Shown in pieces: positions 23,298 to 31,728 of a DNA stretch of 32,716 nucleotides (position 1 is its first letter; each line of letters opens with the position of its first letter). Under the pieces are notes generated by a model. The model worked only from the letters and a program-made list of their open reading frames with translations, did not search any database and was not told where the DNA came from. This DNA is from Candidatus Marinamargulisbacteria bacterium SCGC AAA071-K20 (GTDB lineage Bacteria; Margulisbacteria; Marinamargulisbacteria; GCA-2716485; AAA071-K20): positions 1 to 32,716 of the forward strand of contig QFBU01000008.1 in the NCBI GenBank assembly GCA_003265975.1, read 5' to 3'. A program made the position numbers and the translations under genes.

Positions 23298-24488
23298 ATG
23301 AAACAAAGATACCATTACGACTCAAGACAAATAAAACCAGGAGATATCTACATTTGTCTTCCAAAGGGAGAGGCCTATATAGAAGAAGCTAAGGCAAATG
23401 GGGCGAAAGAAACCTTAGGCATGTCTCGTAAAGAGATGGGGTGCTTTGCTCATGACTTTTTTGGGCAACCCTCTGAACAACTTTGCGTTATTGGAGTAAC
23501 TGGTACAAATGGAAAAACGACTATCTGCCATGCCTTAGGCCAGGCCCTTACTCTTCTTGGGTATAAACCGTTTGTATTGGGGACGTTAAACTCTAACCTT
23601 ACTACGCCAGAGTCTCTTGATACGCATCGCATGATGGCGGGTCACTTAAAAAATGGGGGAACACACTTTATTATGGAGGTGTCATCTCATGGCATTTCTC
23701 AGGAACGTATTGCCGGCATTGATTTTTCAATTAAAATTTTAAGTAATATTACCCAAGACCATCTTGATTACCACAAGTCATTTGAAGCCTATAAACAAAC
23801 AAAGCTCTCTTTTTTAAATTCAGCAGGAGGTAAGGCTATACATCCTCGAGACTATCAACAGATAGCGGTCCCTCAAGGGCATCAATTTAAAGGTAATTTT
23901 AATACGTCTAATTTGCAGGCCGTTATATCTGTTTTGAGAGAACTACATGTTCCTGAAAATAAAATTAATGGCATGATTGGTGAGCTTCAGCCACCTCCTG
24001 GCCGATTTGAGTCTGTTAATGAAGGACAGAATTTTGAAGTGATCGTAGACTATGCCCATACACCAGATGGGCTTGAAAATGTATTAAATACGGCGAAAGT
24101 TTTAGCGCTTGAGACCGAAGGAAAATTGTATTGTGTATTTGGTTGTGGTGGAGACAGAGACAAAGAGAAGCGACCTAAAATGGGAGCCATTGCTCAGCAC
24201 TTATCAGACTATGTGGTTCTAACTCAAGACAACCCTAGATCAGAGTCTGAAGACGATATTATTCGTGATATTTTAGAAGGAATGGACCCTGGTAAGGATA
24301 TCTTTATTGAAAATGATAGAAAGAAAGCCATTGAGCATGTTTGTTCTAAAGCTGGAAAAGGGGATGTTTTTGTAATAGCGGGTAAGGGGCATGAAACGCA
24401 ACAAATATTAAAGACAGGTGTAATAGAGTTTAGTGATAAAGACGTTGTAAGAAAGGCTTTAAAGGTTCTTTGTGAAAATATCCATTGA
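23298..24488 (+). CDS. murE: UDP-MurNAc-tripeptide synthetase, compact form
   Basis: MurE adds the third stem-peptide residue to UDP-MurNAc-L-Ala-D-Glu in the cytoplasm. The 396-residue product is about 100 residues shorter than the usual enzyme. The N-terminal substrate domain is reduced, and the central domain lacks about 50 residues after HLDYHKSFEAYKQTK. Key motifs remain: GVTGTNGKTT for ATP, TTPESLDTH, MEVSSHGI, the Lys of YKQTK that is carbamylated in the family, PPPGRFE, DYAHTPDGLENVL, CGGDRD, and DNPRSE, which marks meso-diaminopimelate as substrate. It overlaps murF by 17 bases and starts a co-directional cluster. Confidence 0.95.
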   Translation: MKQRYHYDSRQIKPGDIYICLPKGEAYIEEAKANGAKETLGMSRKEMGCFAHDFFGQPSEQLCVIGVTGTNGKTTICHALGQALTLLGYKPFVLGTLNSNLTTPESLDTHRMMAGHLKNGGTHFIMEVSSHGISQERIAGIDFSIKILSNITQDHLDYHKSFEAYKQTKLSFLNSAGGKAIHPRDYQQIAVPQGHQFKGNFNTSNLQAVISVLRELHVPENKINGMIGELQPPPGRFESVNEGQNFEVIVDYAHTPDGLENVLNTAKVLALETEGKLYCVFGCGGDRDKEKRPKMGAIAQHLSDYVVLTQDNPRSESEDDIIRDILEGMDPGKDIFIENDRKKAIEHVCSKAGKGDVFVIAGKGHETQQILKTGVIEFSDKDVVRKALKVLCENIH

Positions 24489-25596
24489 TTCAAGAACTAT
24501 AGAGCCGGGAGACTACTTTATACCGGTTAAGGGTCCAAACTTTAATGGCCATGACTACATTGAAACGGCCATTCAAAAGGGCGGGCGCCTCTTAGACGTT
24601 AACTTAGCAGACTATGCGAGAAAATATCGTAAAAAATTAAAATGTCATGTAATCGCCATAACTGGTTCTGCAGGGAAAACTACTGTGAAGGACATGTTGT
24701 CGGATGTATTGTCTGTGAAATATAGAGTCGTAAAAACTAAAGAAAACCAGAACAATGAAATAGGGGTTCCTCTTACTGTTTTAAGTGCAGATGAAGATAC
24801 CGAAATTCTGATTGTCGAGTGTGCTATTCGTCACCCGGAGGACATGCCGGTGTTGGCGAGAATGGTCCGCCCGACGCATGCAATCATTACTAATATTGGC
24901 TTGAGCCATGTGGCTCTTTTTAAAAGTCAAAATCAAATTGCAAAGAGTAAGGCCAAATTATTTCAGCCCGCGCTTACTTGGGAAACGAGTCCTAGGGCCG
25001 CCTTTTTAAATTACAATACCCCTTGTTATGACGTGCTTCAACAAAAGGCCTCGGCAACGGGATTTAAAGTTTTTCCTTTTAAAAGTGAACGTAAACTGGA
25101 TGAATGTATAAACATCTGTAGTCTGGTAGCTAGGCACTTTGGATTAAGCGAACAAGAGATTACAGAGGGATTAAGTGGATTTTCAAGCTCGATGCATCGT
25201 CTGAAAAAAGAAGCCCTTAAAGACCTTACCTTGATTGATGATACGTATAATGCGAACCCGGATGGTGTGCGTTTTGCTTTAGAATATTTAGCGACCTTCA
25301 AGGCTAGAAAAATTATGGTGTTGGGGGATATGAAAGAGTTAGGATCTACCTCCAAAAAAGAACACCTAGGGTTAGTGGAGCCATGTATAGATGCGGGCCT
25401 TTCAATCCTTTTTACACTAGGGTCTCAAGCTGTACATGTAGACTCAGATCAATTTCTGAGCTTACACTTTGATAATAAAGACGCCTTACATGCCCAATTA
25501 ATGCGCTTGTTAAAACCAGACGACGTGATTCTTTTTAAGGGATCTCGATCTATGAAAATGGAGGATACTTTTGAGTATGTTAAGCTTCACTATTAA
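24472..25596 (+). CDS. murF: UDP-MurNAc-tripeptide:D-Ala-D-Ala ligase, compact form
   Basis: MurF attaches D-Ala-D-Ala to complete the stem peptide. The 374-residue product is some 70 residues shorter than typical. The N-terminal domain (DSRTIEPGDYFIPVKGPNFNGHDYIETA) is recognisable, then ITGSAGKTTVKDML for ATP, KTKENQNNEIGVPLTVL, ECAIRHPEDM in place of the usual ExG segment, TNIGLSHV, the Lys of IAKSKAKLF, and the C-terminal LIDDTYNANPDGV and VLGDMKELG. It starts with GTG inside the end of murE. Its own end overlaps mraY by 20 bases, which implies tight translational coupling. Confidence 0.95.
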   Translation: MKISIDSRTIEPGDYFIPVKGPNFNGHDYIETAIQKGGRLLDVNLADYARKYRKKLKCHVIAITGSAGKTTVKDMLSDVLSVKYRVVKTKENQNNEIGVPLTVLSADEDTEILIVECAIRHPEDMPVLARMVRPTHAIITNIGLSHVALFKSQNQIAKSKAKLFQPALTWETSPRAAFLNYNTPCYDVLQQKASATGFKVFPFKSERKLDECINICSLVARHFGLSEQEITEGLSGFSSSMHRLKKEALKDLTLIDDTYNANPDGVRFALEYLATFKARKIMVLGDMKELGSTSKKEHLGLVEPCIDAGLSILFTLGSQAVHVDSDQFLSLHFDNKDALHAQLMRLLKPDDVILFKGSRSMKMEDTFEYVKLHY

Positions 25597-26476
25597 GGCG
25601 GTCCTTTTATTTGTTATTGGTTGTGGTTTCCAACTTATAATACTTAAGTATTTGAGGAGAGAGTCAATTTTTCAGAGTATTTACTCACTCACGCCTGACA
25701 GTCATAAGAGTAAATCGTCTACGCCAAGTTTTGGTGGGGTAGGCTTGTTTTTGACGATCAGTTTTGGAGTGGTTGTTTTTCAATTGTATTCTATGGCTGT
25801 GTTGTGGGTCTATTCTGTGTTCACTTTGTTTTTTGTTATTGGTTTGTTGGACGATGTATTGTCGATGATGAAAAAAGACAATAAAGGTTTTTCTGTGCGC
25901 CAGAAGTTTACTTTTCAACTGATGGGGGCTTCTTTTTTTCTCGTGGCTTTTCATATCATAATTAGCCCTTTGTCATTATCTTTATTTTTTGTATTTATGT
26001 TTTTAATTGTAGGGTCTTCTAACGCTACGAATTTAACAGATGGCGTAGACGGTTTGTTAAGTTGCTTGTCAGTTATTACGCTTGGAGGCTTTGCCTTTCT
26101 TTTTTATGATGTAAATTTACAGTTGTTTTTTCTTTGCGTGGTGGTTGGCTTGGCCTTAATTTCGTTTTTGATATTTAATTTTTTCCCCGCCAAATTATTT
26201 ATGGGAGACACCGGATCCTTGGCGTTAGGGGCCTTATTTGGCGCTTTTACAGTGATTTTAAATAATCCCTGGCCCTTACTTGCTTTTGGGGGAGTGTTTG
26301 TAGTTGAAACGCTTTCAGTAATTATTCAAGTGATTAGTTTTAAATGCACTGGAAAAAGGGTTTTTTTAATGTCTCCATTGCATCATCATTTTGAGTTACT
26401 TGGTTTTTCTGAGCGGCAAATTGTCGCCTTATTTTGTGCGGTAAGTCTGATTTTTACGGGTGTTTATGTCCTGTAG
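25577..26476 (+). CDS. mraY: Phospho-MurNAc-pentapeptide transferase
   Basis: MraY transfers phospho-MurNAc-pentapeptide to undecaprenyl phosphate, making lipid I at the inner membrane. The 299-residue polytopic protein has about ten hydrophobic helices. The conserved loop motifs are present: STPSFGGVG, the GLLDD aspartates, NATNLTDGVDGL, FFPAKLFMGDTGS, and SPLHHHFELLGF with the histidine cluster. The loops are short compared with E. coli MraY (360 residues). TTG at 25571 is also in frame, but ATG 25577 is preferred. It lies within the run murE-murF-mraY. Confidence 0.95.
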   Translation: MLSFTIKAVLLFVIGCGFQLIILKYLRRESIFQSIYSLTPDSHKSKSSTPSFGGVGLFLTISFGVVVFQLYSMAVLWVYSVFTLFFVIGLLDDVLSMMKKDNKGFSVRQKFTFQLMGASFFLVAFHIIISPLSLSLFFVFMFLIVGSSNATNLTDGVDGLLSCLSVITLGGFAFLFYDVNLQLFFLCVVVGLALISFLIFNFFPAKLFMGDTGSLALGALFGAFTVILNNPWPLLAFGGVFVVETLSVIIQVISFKCTGKRVFLMSPLHHHFELLGFSERQIVALFCAVSLIFTGVYVL

Positions 26477-26524
26477 TATGTGCTACACTTTTTTGAAAAT
26501 AAGAGAAGAGAGGGACGCTTTTTT

Positions 26525-27127
26525 ATGAAACGACTTTTGTTGATTGGATTAGTATTAATTTTAGGCTTTTCTGTAGCCTGTAAAGAAAAGGATGTGAAGA
26601 AAGAAATGGCAAAAAAAGTAAATCCAGTTGTAAAGATAGAGACAACAATGGGTGATATATATATTGAATTGTTTAAGGAAGAGGCACCAATTTCTGTGAA
26701 GAATTTCATGGATTATGCTAGTGATGGATTCTATAACGGTACCGTTTTTCATCGTGTAATTAATGGATTTATGATTCAAGGTGGTGGGTTCTTACCAGGA
26801 ATGGAAGAGAAAGAAACCAACGATCCTATTAAAAACGAAGCTAACAATAACTTAAGCAATAAACGTGGAACAGTTGCAATGGCTAGAACCAATGTTGTTG
26901 ATAGTGCTACTGCTCAGTTTTTTGTTAATTTGGCAGACAATACGTTTCTAGATCATAAATCTGATTCTGCTTCAGAATATGGCTATGCTGTATTTGGAAA
27001 AGTAATTCAGGGGATGGATGTTGTAGATGCGATTAAAGGGGTAGAAACCACACGAACCGGTTATTATTCTGACGTACCAGCTGAAGATGTAATTATAAAG
27101 TCGGCGGCTGTTTCTGACGACCATTAA
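26525..27127 (+). CDS. Lipoprotein peptidyl-prolyl cis-trans isomerase (cyclophilin)
   Basis: The ATG at 26525 gives a clean lipoprotein signal, MKRLLLIGLVLILGFSVAC, with Cys19 as the lipidated residue. An earlier in-frame GTG would add 15 unsuitable residues. The cyclophilin domain (about 38-197) has VKIETTMGDIYIELF, APISVKNFMDYA, the active-site VFHRVINGFMIQGG, GTVAMARTN, and SATAQFFVN. It should be anchored in the membrane and assist folding of exported proteins. At 200 residues it is near the size of PpiA. It stands between mraY and murD, which is not a usual place, with a 48-base gap before it. Confidence 0.95.
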   Translation: MKRLLLIGLVLILGFSVACKEKDVKKEMAKKVNPVVKIETTMGDIYIELFKEEAPISVKNFMDYASDGFYNGTVFHRVINGFMIQGGGFLPGMEEKETNDPIKNEANNNLSNKRGTVAMARTNVVDSATAQFFVNLADNTFLDHKSDSASEYGYAVFGKVIQGMDVVDAIKGVETTRTGYYSDVPAEDVIIKSAAVSDDH

Positions 27128-27135
27128 GGCGTAAT

Positions 27136-28293
27136 TTGAAGCGAGTTGCCGTATTAGGGGAGGGGGTTACTGCTCGAGCGGTTCTCTCAAAATTAGACTA
27201 TTTAAATTATTCAGCCTCTTCAATTGAAGAGGCTGATTTAATTATTGCCAGCCCTGGCATTCCTCCAAGCGACTATCCTAAAGTGACTGTTCCTATAATT
27301 TCTGAAATTGAATTTACCTATCTTGAAATGAGAGACAGAGGCACCTTACCAAAAATAATTGCGGTAACCGGAACTAATGGAAAGTCTACGGTTACGGCTA
27401 TGATTGCTCATGTTTTGGGGTGCAACTATGCAGGAAACATTGGTGTGCCATTTGTTGAGTTTATAGACAAACAAGTGGACACTCTGGCTTTAGAATTAAG
27501 TAGCTTTCAACTTGAAAGCTGCTTCGAGTTCTGTCCAGATATTGCCGTTATTTTGAATATTAGCCCTGATCATTTATCGAGGCATCATACTTTGAGCGAC
27601 TATATGGAGGCTAAAGCACGATTATTTCAAAATATGGGACCCGATCAACGTATTGTTTATAATCAAGATGACCCATTGGTGTTGACTTGTATTGATGGCG
27701 TTGGGGCAAAGAAACTTTCTTTTTCATTTTCAAAAGATCTTGAAGGGGTTTTGACCCGACTTCCTGGACGACATAATATTATGAATGCCTCTGCTGTTGT
27801 AACGGTAGGCGCTTCTTGTGGATACTCTGAACAAAAATGCCGGGACCAATTAAACTCATTTCAGGGACTTGCTCATCGTTTAGAATGGGTAGGGGAGTAT
27901 GATGGCGTTATGTATATAAACGACTCTAAAGCTACAAATTTAGACGCCACTATAAATGCTATAAGGTCTTTTAACCAAGCGCTTCATGTTATTTTATGTG
28001 GCCAAGATAAAAGGGACGTTTCAGACTCCCAGGTAAAGTTGTTTTTGAGCGCAGTTGAAACAAGATCTAGTAAGGTATATGTCTATGGAGATTTAGCGCA
28101 GAGATACAAATCATTTGTGACTGATTCGAAAAAAGTGTTATTTTTTAAAGACCTAGATGCTGTTATGGCGGCTATTAAAGTAGGGGTTACCGCAGGCGAT
28201 GTGGTCTTGTTTTCACCTTCTAGTTCTAGTTATGATTTATATAAAAGTTTTGAGCACCGAGGCGACGAATTTAAACGGAGGGTATGTCTTTGA
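27136..28293 (+). CDS. murD: UDP-MurNAc-L-alanine:D-glutamate ligase, compact form
   Basis: MurD adds D-Glu to UDP-MurNAc-L-Ala. The 385-residue protein starts at TTG and is about 50 residues shorter than E. coli MurD, mostly in the N-terminal Rossmann domain. Visible motifs are IIASPGIPPSDY, AVTGTNGKSTVTAM for ATP, NIGVPF, ELSSFQLE, LNISPDHLSRH, the Lys of YMEAKARLF, GLAHRLEWVG, INDSKATNLDAT, LCGQDKRDV, and the C-terminal SPSSSSYDLYKSFEHRGDEF. The stop lies inside the start of ftsW with a ten-base overlap. It is eight bases after the cyclophilin gene. Confidence 0.95.
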   Translation: MKRVAVLGEGVTARAVLSKLDYLNYSASSIEEADLIIASPGIPPSDYPKVTVPIISEIEFTYLEMRDRGTLPKIIAVTGTNGKSTVTAMIAHVLGCNYAGNIGVPFVEFIDKQVDTLALELSSFQLESCFEFCPDIAVILNISPDHLSRHHTLSDYMEAKARLFQNMGPDQRIVYNQDDPLVLTCIDGVGAKKLSFSFSKDLEGVLTRLPGRHNIMNASAVVTVGASCGYSEQKCRDQLNSFQGLAHRLEWVGEYDGVMYINDSKATNLDATINAIRSFNQALHVILCGQDKRDVSDSQVKLFLSAVETRSSKVYVYGDLAQRYKSFVTDSKKVLFFKDLDAVMAAIKVGVTAGDVVLFSPSSSSYDLYKSFEHRGDEFKRRVCL

Positions 28294-29429
28294 ATTTACC
28301 TATTGGACTGAGAGCAAATTGGGTACTTTTGGTTCCTATTTTATTTTTATTAGTTATTGGATTTGTGATGTTGCTCTCAACGAGTTCGGTAGTAGGGTAT
28401 GCCAACTTTCAGGATAGTTATTTTTTTATAAAAAAACATATATTGTTTTTATGTATAGGTTTTTTTGCTTTTTTACTTGGGTTCTTTCTTCCAAATAGAG
28501 TGTATAAAGACAGAGTTATTTTATTATATTGTGTCGCTTGTGTATTGCTGGTTTTAACCTTGGTTCCAGGATTTGGAGTAAAGCTTGGTGGCGCGCAACG
28601 ATGGTTAAGTTTAGGCCCGTTTCGTTTTCAGCCTGTAGAGTGTATCAAGTTTGCTATTGTGGTGGTATTGGCTACCGCACTTGAAAATAAGAAAGATAAG
28701 GTAAAGCAATTTTTTAAAGGATTTTCCCCAATTTTAGTCCTACTAGGTATCCCTATGGCTATTTTAGCCATGCAGCCTGATTTGGGTAATATTGGGTTGA
28801 TTTTATTAGTTAGTTTTTCATTATTCTTTTTAAGCGCTGTTCCTCCACGGTTTTTAATTGGACTGGCAAGCATAGGCTTAAGTTTTGTTGCCATCAATTT
28901 ATTTATACATCCTTATCAGATGTCTCGAATAACATCCTTTTTGAATCCTTGGTCAGACCCACTTGGAAAAAATTATCATATTATTCAGTCACTTACAGCC
29001 GTGGGCTCAGGAGGGTTAACAGGGTTAGGAATCGGTGAAAGTAAATTAAAATATTTTTATTTGCCGCTACAGTATTCTGATTTTATATTTTCTATTATAT
29101 GTGAGGAAGGCGGCTTGTTTTTGGGGGTAGGTGTTGTTTTTTTGTTTGGGATGTTTTTATATCAAGGATTTAAAGTGGCTAAAGAGAGTTTGCATTTATA
29201 TGGGTATTACTTAGCTATGGGCCTTTTGTTGTTTATCGTTTTTCAAGCCATCATTAATATTAGCGTTGTGATTGGTCTGATGCCCGTTACTGGAATACCT
29301 TTAACCTTTATTAGTTTTGGAGGCACCTCTCTTGTGACATCCTTGTTTTATATCGGCGTGATTTTAAATGTTTCACGTGAAACGCATCTCAAGGAACATG
29401 AATTTATTGTTCAGAGAAAAAGAGAGTAA
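28284..29429 (+). CDS. ftsW: FtsW, SEDS-family septal peptidoglycan glycosyltransferase
   Basis: The 381-residue protein has about ten hydrophobic segments and SEDS motifs: GGAQRWLSLGPFRFQPVECIK, MQPDLGNIGLI, RITSFLNPWSDPLGKNYHI, QSLTAVGSGGLTGLGIGESK, and YLPLQYSDFIFSIICEEGG, which carries the proposed catalytic Asp. The C-terminus has TGIPLTFISFGGTSL. It polymerises lipid II with a partner class B PBP at the septum. No ftsI or other PBP gene is in the window. The assignment to FtsW rather than RodA rests on its place between murD and murG. murG follows directly. Confidence 0.94.
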   Translation: MSLNLPIGLRANWVLLVPILFLLVIGFVMLLSTSSVVGYANFQDSYFFIKKHILFLCIGFFAFLLGFFLPNRVYKDRVILLYCVACVLLVLTLVPGFGVKLGGAQRWLSLGPFRFQPVECIKFAIVVVLATALENKKDKVKQFFKGFSPILVLLGIPMAILAMQPDLGNIGLILLVSFSLFFLSAVPPRFLIGLASIGLSFVAINLFIHPYQMSRITSFLNPWSDPLGKNYHIIQSLTAVGSGGLTGLGIGESKLKYFYLPLQYSDFIFSIICEEGGLFLGVGVVFLFGMFLYQGFKVAKESLHLYGYYLAMGLLLFIVFQAIINISVVIGLMPVTGIPLTFISFGGTSLVTSLFYIGVILNVSRETHLKEHEFIVQRKRE

Positions 29430-29432
29430 TTG

Positions 29433-30464
29433 ATGAAGCCAATAGTATTTGCAACTGGCGCTACTGGGGGGCATGTTTATCCAGCTGTTGCCATTGCTCA
29501 GTCTTTAGAAAACGAAAATGTAGTATTTTTTACGACACGTGATCGAGAAGATTTTAAGATACTGTCTCGGTATGACGTTAAAATTAAAAAGATGTTATGT
29601 CCCTTGGACAATTTAGTAGCGCTTGTCTGGGCTTTTTTTTCTGTCATGCTTTCTTTTTTATTTAATCGTCCAAAATGTGTAGTTATTACAGGGGGCGGAA
29701 CTACCGCTGTGGTGGTAGTCGGGGCTATTATTTACCGGATTCCTATTGTGTTGTGTGAACAGAACGTATTACCTGGACGTGTTATCCGCGCTTTTTCTCG
29801 TTTTGCAACAAAGGTTTGCGTTTCTTTTGAAGAAACACGAGCATACCTGCGTGGTGGTGAGATTGTTTGTACGGGGAATCCTGTAAGAAAAAACTATTTG
29901 GGTGATGATGACTTGAAACGAGCCTTTAAGGATATGGATACCAGCTTGAAAACTATTCTAGTTTTTGGAGGGAGTCAGGGAGCCCAGGCCATCAATAACT
30001 TTATAATGACGCATTTTAGTGAGTTTTTAGAGGCGTCTGTGAATATAGTTTTGGTGAGCGGTCGAAGCTATTTTAAGGATAAAGGTTTTGGCACTCATTT
30101 TTTAAAAAAAACACAGGCAGGTAAGGCTAGTTTTTTTATTATAGATTATACAGAAGCGATGGATATGCTATATGAGCAAGCTGATTTAGTTGTGTCTCGA
30201 GCTGGCGCCACTAGTATATCCGAGTTGATCTTTTTTCATAAACCAGCCGTTCTAGTTCCTTATCCTTATGCTATGGACGATCACCAGCTTCTTAACGCTA
30301 AGGAGTTTGTAAATCATTACCCTGGTAAGGTATGCCCACAAGATGAGCTTAGTGTGGACGTTGTGCTAACGGCATTACATGAAAGCACGAGAGCGACGTT
30401 TGAGAAAACTTCAGATGTGGCGACAGAACGAGTGGCTGCGGTAATTAAGTCTTCTATTCGTTAA
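29433..30464 (+). CDS. murG: UDP-GlcNAc:lipid I N-acetylglucosaminyltransferase
   Basis: MurG converts lipid I to lipid II at the inner face of the membrane. ATG 29433 is preferred over the TTG at 29430, which directly follows the ftsW stop. The 343-residue GT28-family protein shows GATGGHVYPAVAIA, GGGTTAVVVVGAI, CEQNVLPGRVIR, CTGNPVR, VFGGSQGAQAINNF, VVSRAGATSISELIFF, and PYPYAMDDHQLLNA with the conserved HQ pair. In many genomes murC follows; here a thiamine gene with its own promoter is next, so the wall-synthesis run ends here. Confidence 0.96.
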   Translation: MKPIVFATGATGGHVYPAVAIAQSLENENVVFFTTRDREDFKILSRYDVKIKKMLCPLDNLVALVWAFFSVMLSFLFNRPKCVVITGGGTTAVVVVGAIIYRIPIVLCEQNVLPGRVIRAFSRFATKVCVSFEETRAYLRGGEIVCTGNPVRKNYLGDDDLKRAFKDMDTSLKTILVFGGSQGAQAINNFIMTHFSEFLEASVNIVLVSGRSYFKDKGFGTHFLKKTQAGKASFFIIDYTEAMDMLYEQADLVVSRAGATSISELIFFHKPAVLVPYPYAMDDHQLLNAKEFVNHYPGKVCPQDELSVDVVLTALHESTRATFEKTSDVATERVAAVIKSSIR

Positions 30465-30478
30465 ATATGTTTATCTGA

Positions 30479-30484
30479 TATAAT
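30479..30484 (+). promoter_or_regulatory. -10 box of the thiE fusion gene, likely leaderless
   Basis: A perfect TATAAT ends eight bases before the ATG at 30493, so the expected transcript start coincides with the start codon. The -35 region is weak. No Shine-Dalgarno is present. Confidence 0.55.
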
Positions 30485-30492
30485 TGCTTGCT

Positions 30493-31458
30493 ATGAAAAT
30501 GACTGTAAATGTTCCACAAATTATTGATGCTAATATCAACAGAGTCTCTGAAGGTCTTCGTGTTATAGAAGACTATGTTCGTTTTATTTCTCAGGATGAA
30601 GGTCAAACTAAGCACTTATCAGCGATGAGAAAGCGGTTAAATATGACTGAAAACAATAAAGCTGAACATCTCTTTTCACGCGATACTACAAAAGACATGC
30701 GCGCTAAAGAGGTTCCTCAAAAACGTGTAAACCTAGTCGACTTGTTAACCGCTAATTTTAAACGTGTTGAAGAGGGGCTTCGTGTGTTGGAAGAATATAC
30801 AGGAATTAGTCTTTACAATGAGGCTCGTTATGATGCCTACGATCTAGAAAGAGATATTTTATTACCCCTTATGAAAAAAATGATACCCTCAGGAATTTAT
30901 TTAATCTCAGATGAGGTTGAGGTCTTAAAAAAAGGGCTAGAGTGGGGCGTATCGCTTGTTCAATTAAGACAAAAAGACGCTGACAAAGAAACGTTATTAA
31001 ATAAAGCCTATGAGATTACCGCTTTAGCTAAAGCAGCAGATATTCCTTTTATAGTTAACGACTTTTTAGATATAGCTCAATTGGTAGCTGCTGATGGCCT
31101 GCATACCGGACAGGATGATATTTCTGTTTCAGAACAACGGAAGTTACTAGGACCCCATAAGATCATTGGTCGAACGACACACACTTTAGAGCAAGGGTTA
31201 AAAGCAGAGGCGGATGGCGCTGACTATGTAAGTGTTGGCCCTATTTGGGAAACCCCTTCAAAACCTAACAGAGATGGGATTGGGTTTGAGTACTTAGAGG
31301 CGGCGTCAGATCAACTATCCATTCCATTTGTAGCCATAGGTGGCGTAAATAAAACAAGGCTACATGAGGTTTTGCGGTATAAGCCGCCGTTAATTGGATT
31401 GATTCGTGACTATGAGGCTATCCCTGAGATGCAGGCAATTCTACAGCAATCTGTTTGA
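30493..31458 (+). CDS. thiE: ThiD2-ThiE fusion: thiamine phosphate synthase with N-terminal HMP-P kinase-type domain
   Basis: The 321-residue protein has two parts. Residues 1-130 match the ThiD2 domain, with DANINRVSEGLRVIEDYVRF and a second FKRVEEGLRVLEEY repeat. This is a family reported as a hydroxymethylpyrimidine-phosphate kinase and often fused to ThiE. Residues about 134-320 are the ThiE barrel: GIYLISDE, VQLRQKD, FIVNDFLDIA, GLHTGQDDI, IIGRTTHT, ADYVSVGPIWETPSKP, and VAIGGV. It would therefore make HMP pyrophosphate and join it to the thiazole phosphate to give thiamine phosphate. ATG 30493 fits the -10 box; the in-frame TTG at 30484 is less likely. No TPP riboswitch precedes it. Confidence 0.93.
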   Translation: MKMTVNVPQIIDANINRVSEGLRVIEDYVRFISQDEGQTKHLSAMRKRLNMTENNKAEHLFSRDTTKDMRAKEVPQKRVNLVDLLTANFKRVEEGLRVLEEYTGISLYNEARYDAYDLERDILLPLMKKMIPSGIYLISDEVEVLKKGLEWGVSLVQLRQKDADKETLLNKAYEITALAKAADIPFIVNDFLDIAQLVAADGLHTGQDDISVSEQRKLLGPHKIIGRTTHTLEQGLKAEADGADYVSVGPIWETPSKPNRDGIGFEYLEAASDQLSIPFVAIGGVNKTRLHEVLRYKPPLIGLIRDYEAIPEMQAILQQSV

Positions 31459-31489
31459 TGAAAATATGAGCCATTAGGGTATCTTGTGA

Positions 31490-31495
31490 TATAAT
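31490..31495 (+). promoter_or_regulatory. -10 box of the structured RNA gene
   Basis: A perfect TATAAT predicts transcription from about 31501-31503, exactly where the closing stem of the downstream RNA begins. The -35 region (TGAGCC at 31467-31472) is poor. Confidence 0.6.
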
Positions 31496-31500
31496 ATTAC

Positions 31501-31690
31501 TGCCCGGCTGAGTTGGTGAATTCCACATAATGTGTTTCTAACTCTTTTACGAGAGGGAGTTTATCTCTGGTGATAACATACCTTCATCGGGAAGACTTCT
31601 ATCAGGTGGCAACACTTGAACCCGTGTACAAATAATCGGATCTCACATTCGGAGCCTTCACGGCGCAGCGGGGCATTTGAGATCTTAACT
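31501..31690 (+). ncRNA. ssrS: Structured non-coding RNA, probably 6S RNA
   Basis: No long reading frame lies here. The first 12 bases (31501-31512) pair with 31664-31675 at ten of 12 positions, giving a closing stem around a core of about 150 bases. Inside are a small CACA/TGTG hairpin (31524-31534), a longer hairpin of AACTC with GAGTT (about 31540-31560, extended by G-U pairs), and a short stem around CTTGAACC (31612-31625). GATCTCA near 31639 and TGAGATC near 31678 form an alternative 3' pairing. Length of about 180-190, a terminal closing stem, transcription start at the stem foot, and an own terminator fit 6S RNA, the regulator of RNA polymerase. Similarity to known 6S sequences is only partial, so the class is tentative. 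Confidence 0.55.
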
Positions 31691-31691
31691 T

Positions 31692-31728
31692 TACCAAATT
31701 CAAGTGCTCAATTTTTGGTATTATTTTT
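31692..31728 (+). terminator. Intrinsic terminator of the structured RNA
   Basis: TACCAAA (31692-31698) pairs with TTTGGTA (31714-31720), and a T-rich run (TTATTTTT, 31721-31728) follows. It separates the RNA from the purA promoter. Confidence 0.65.

Noticed and set aside
31501..31640. TPP riboswitch or tRNA-like gene after thiE (GGCTGAG and CTTGAACC look like TPP motifs; GCCCGGC looks like an acceptor stem)
   Set aside because: The motifs are too far apart and the other conserved TPP parts are absent. No T-arm or matching 3' acceptor strand is seen, and the element lies after thiE and before its own terminator.
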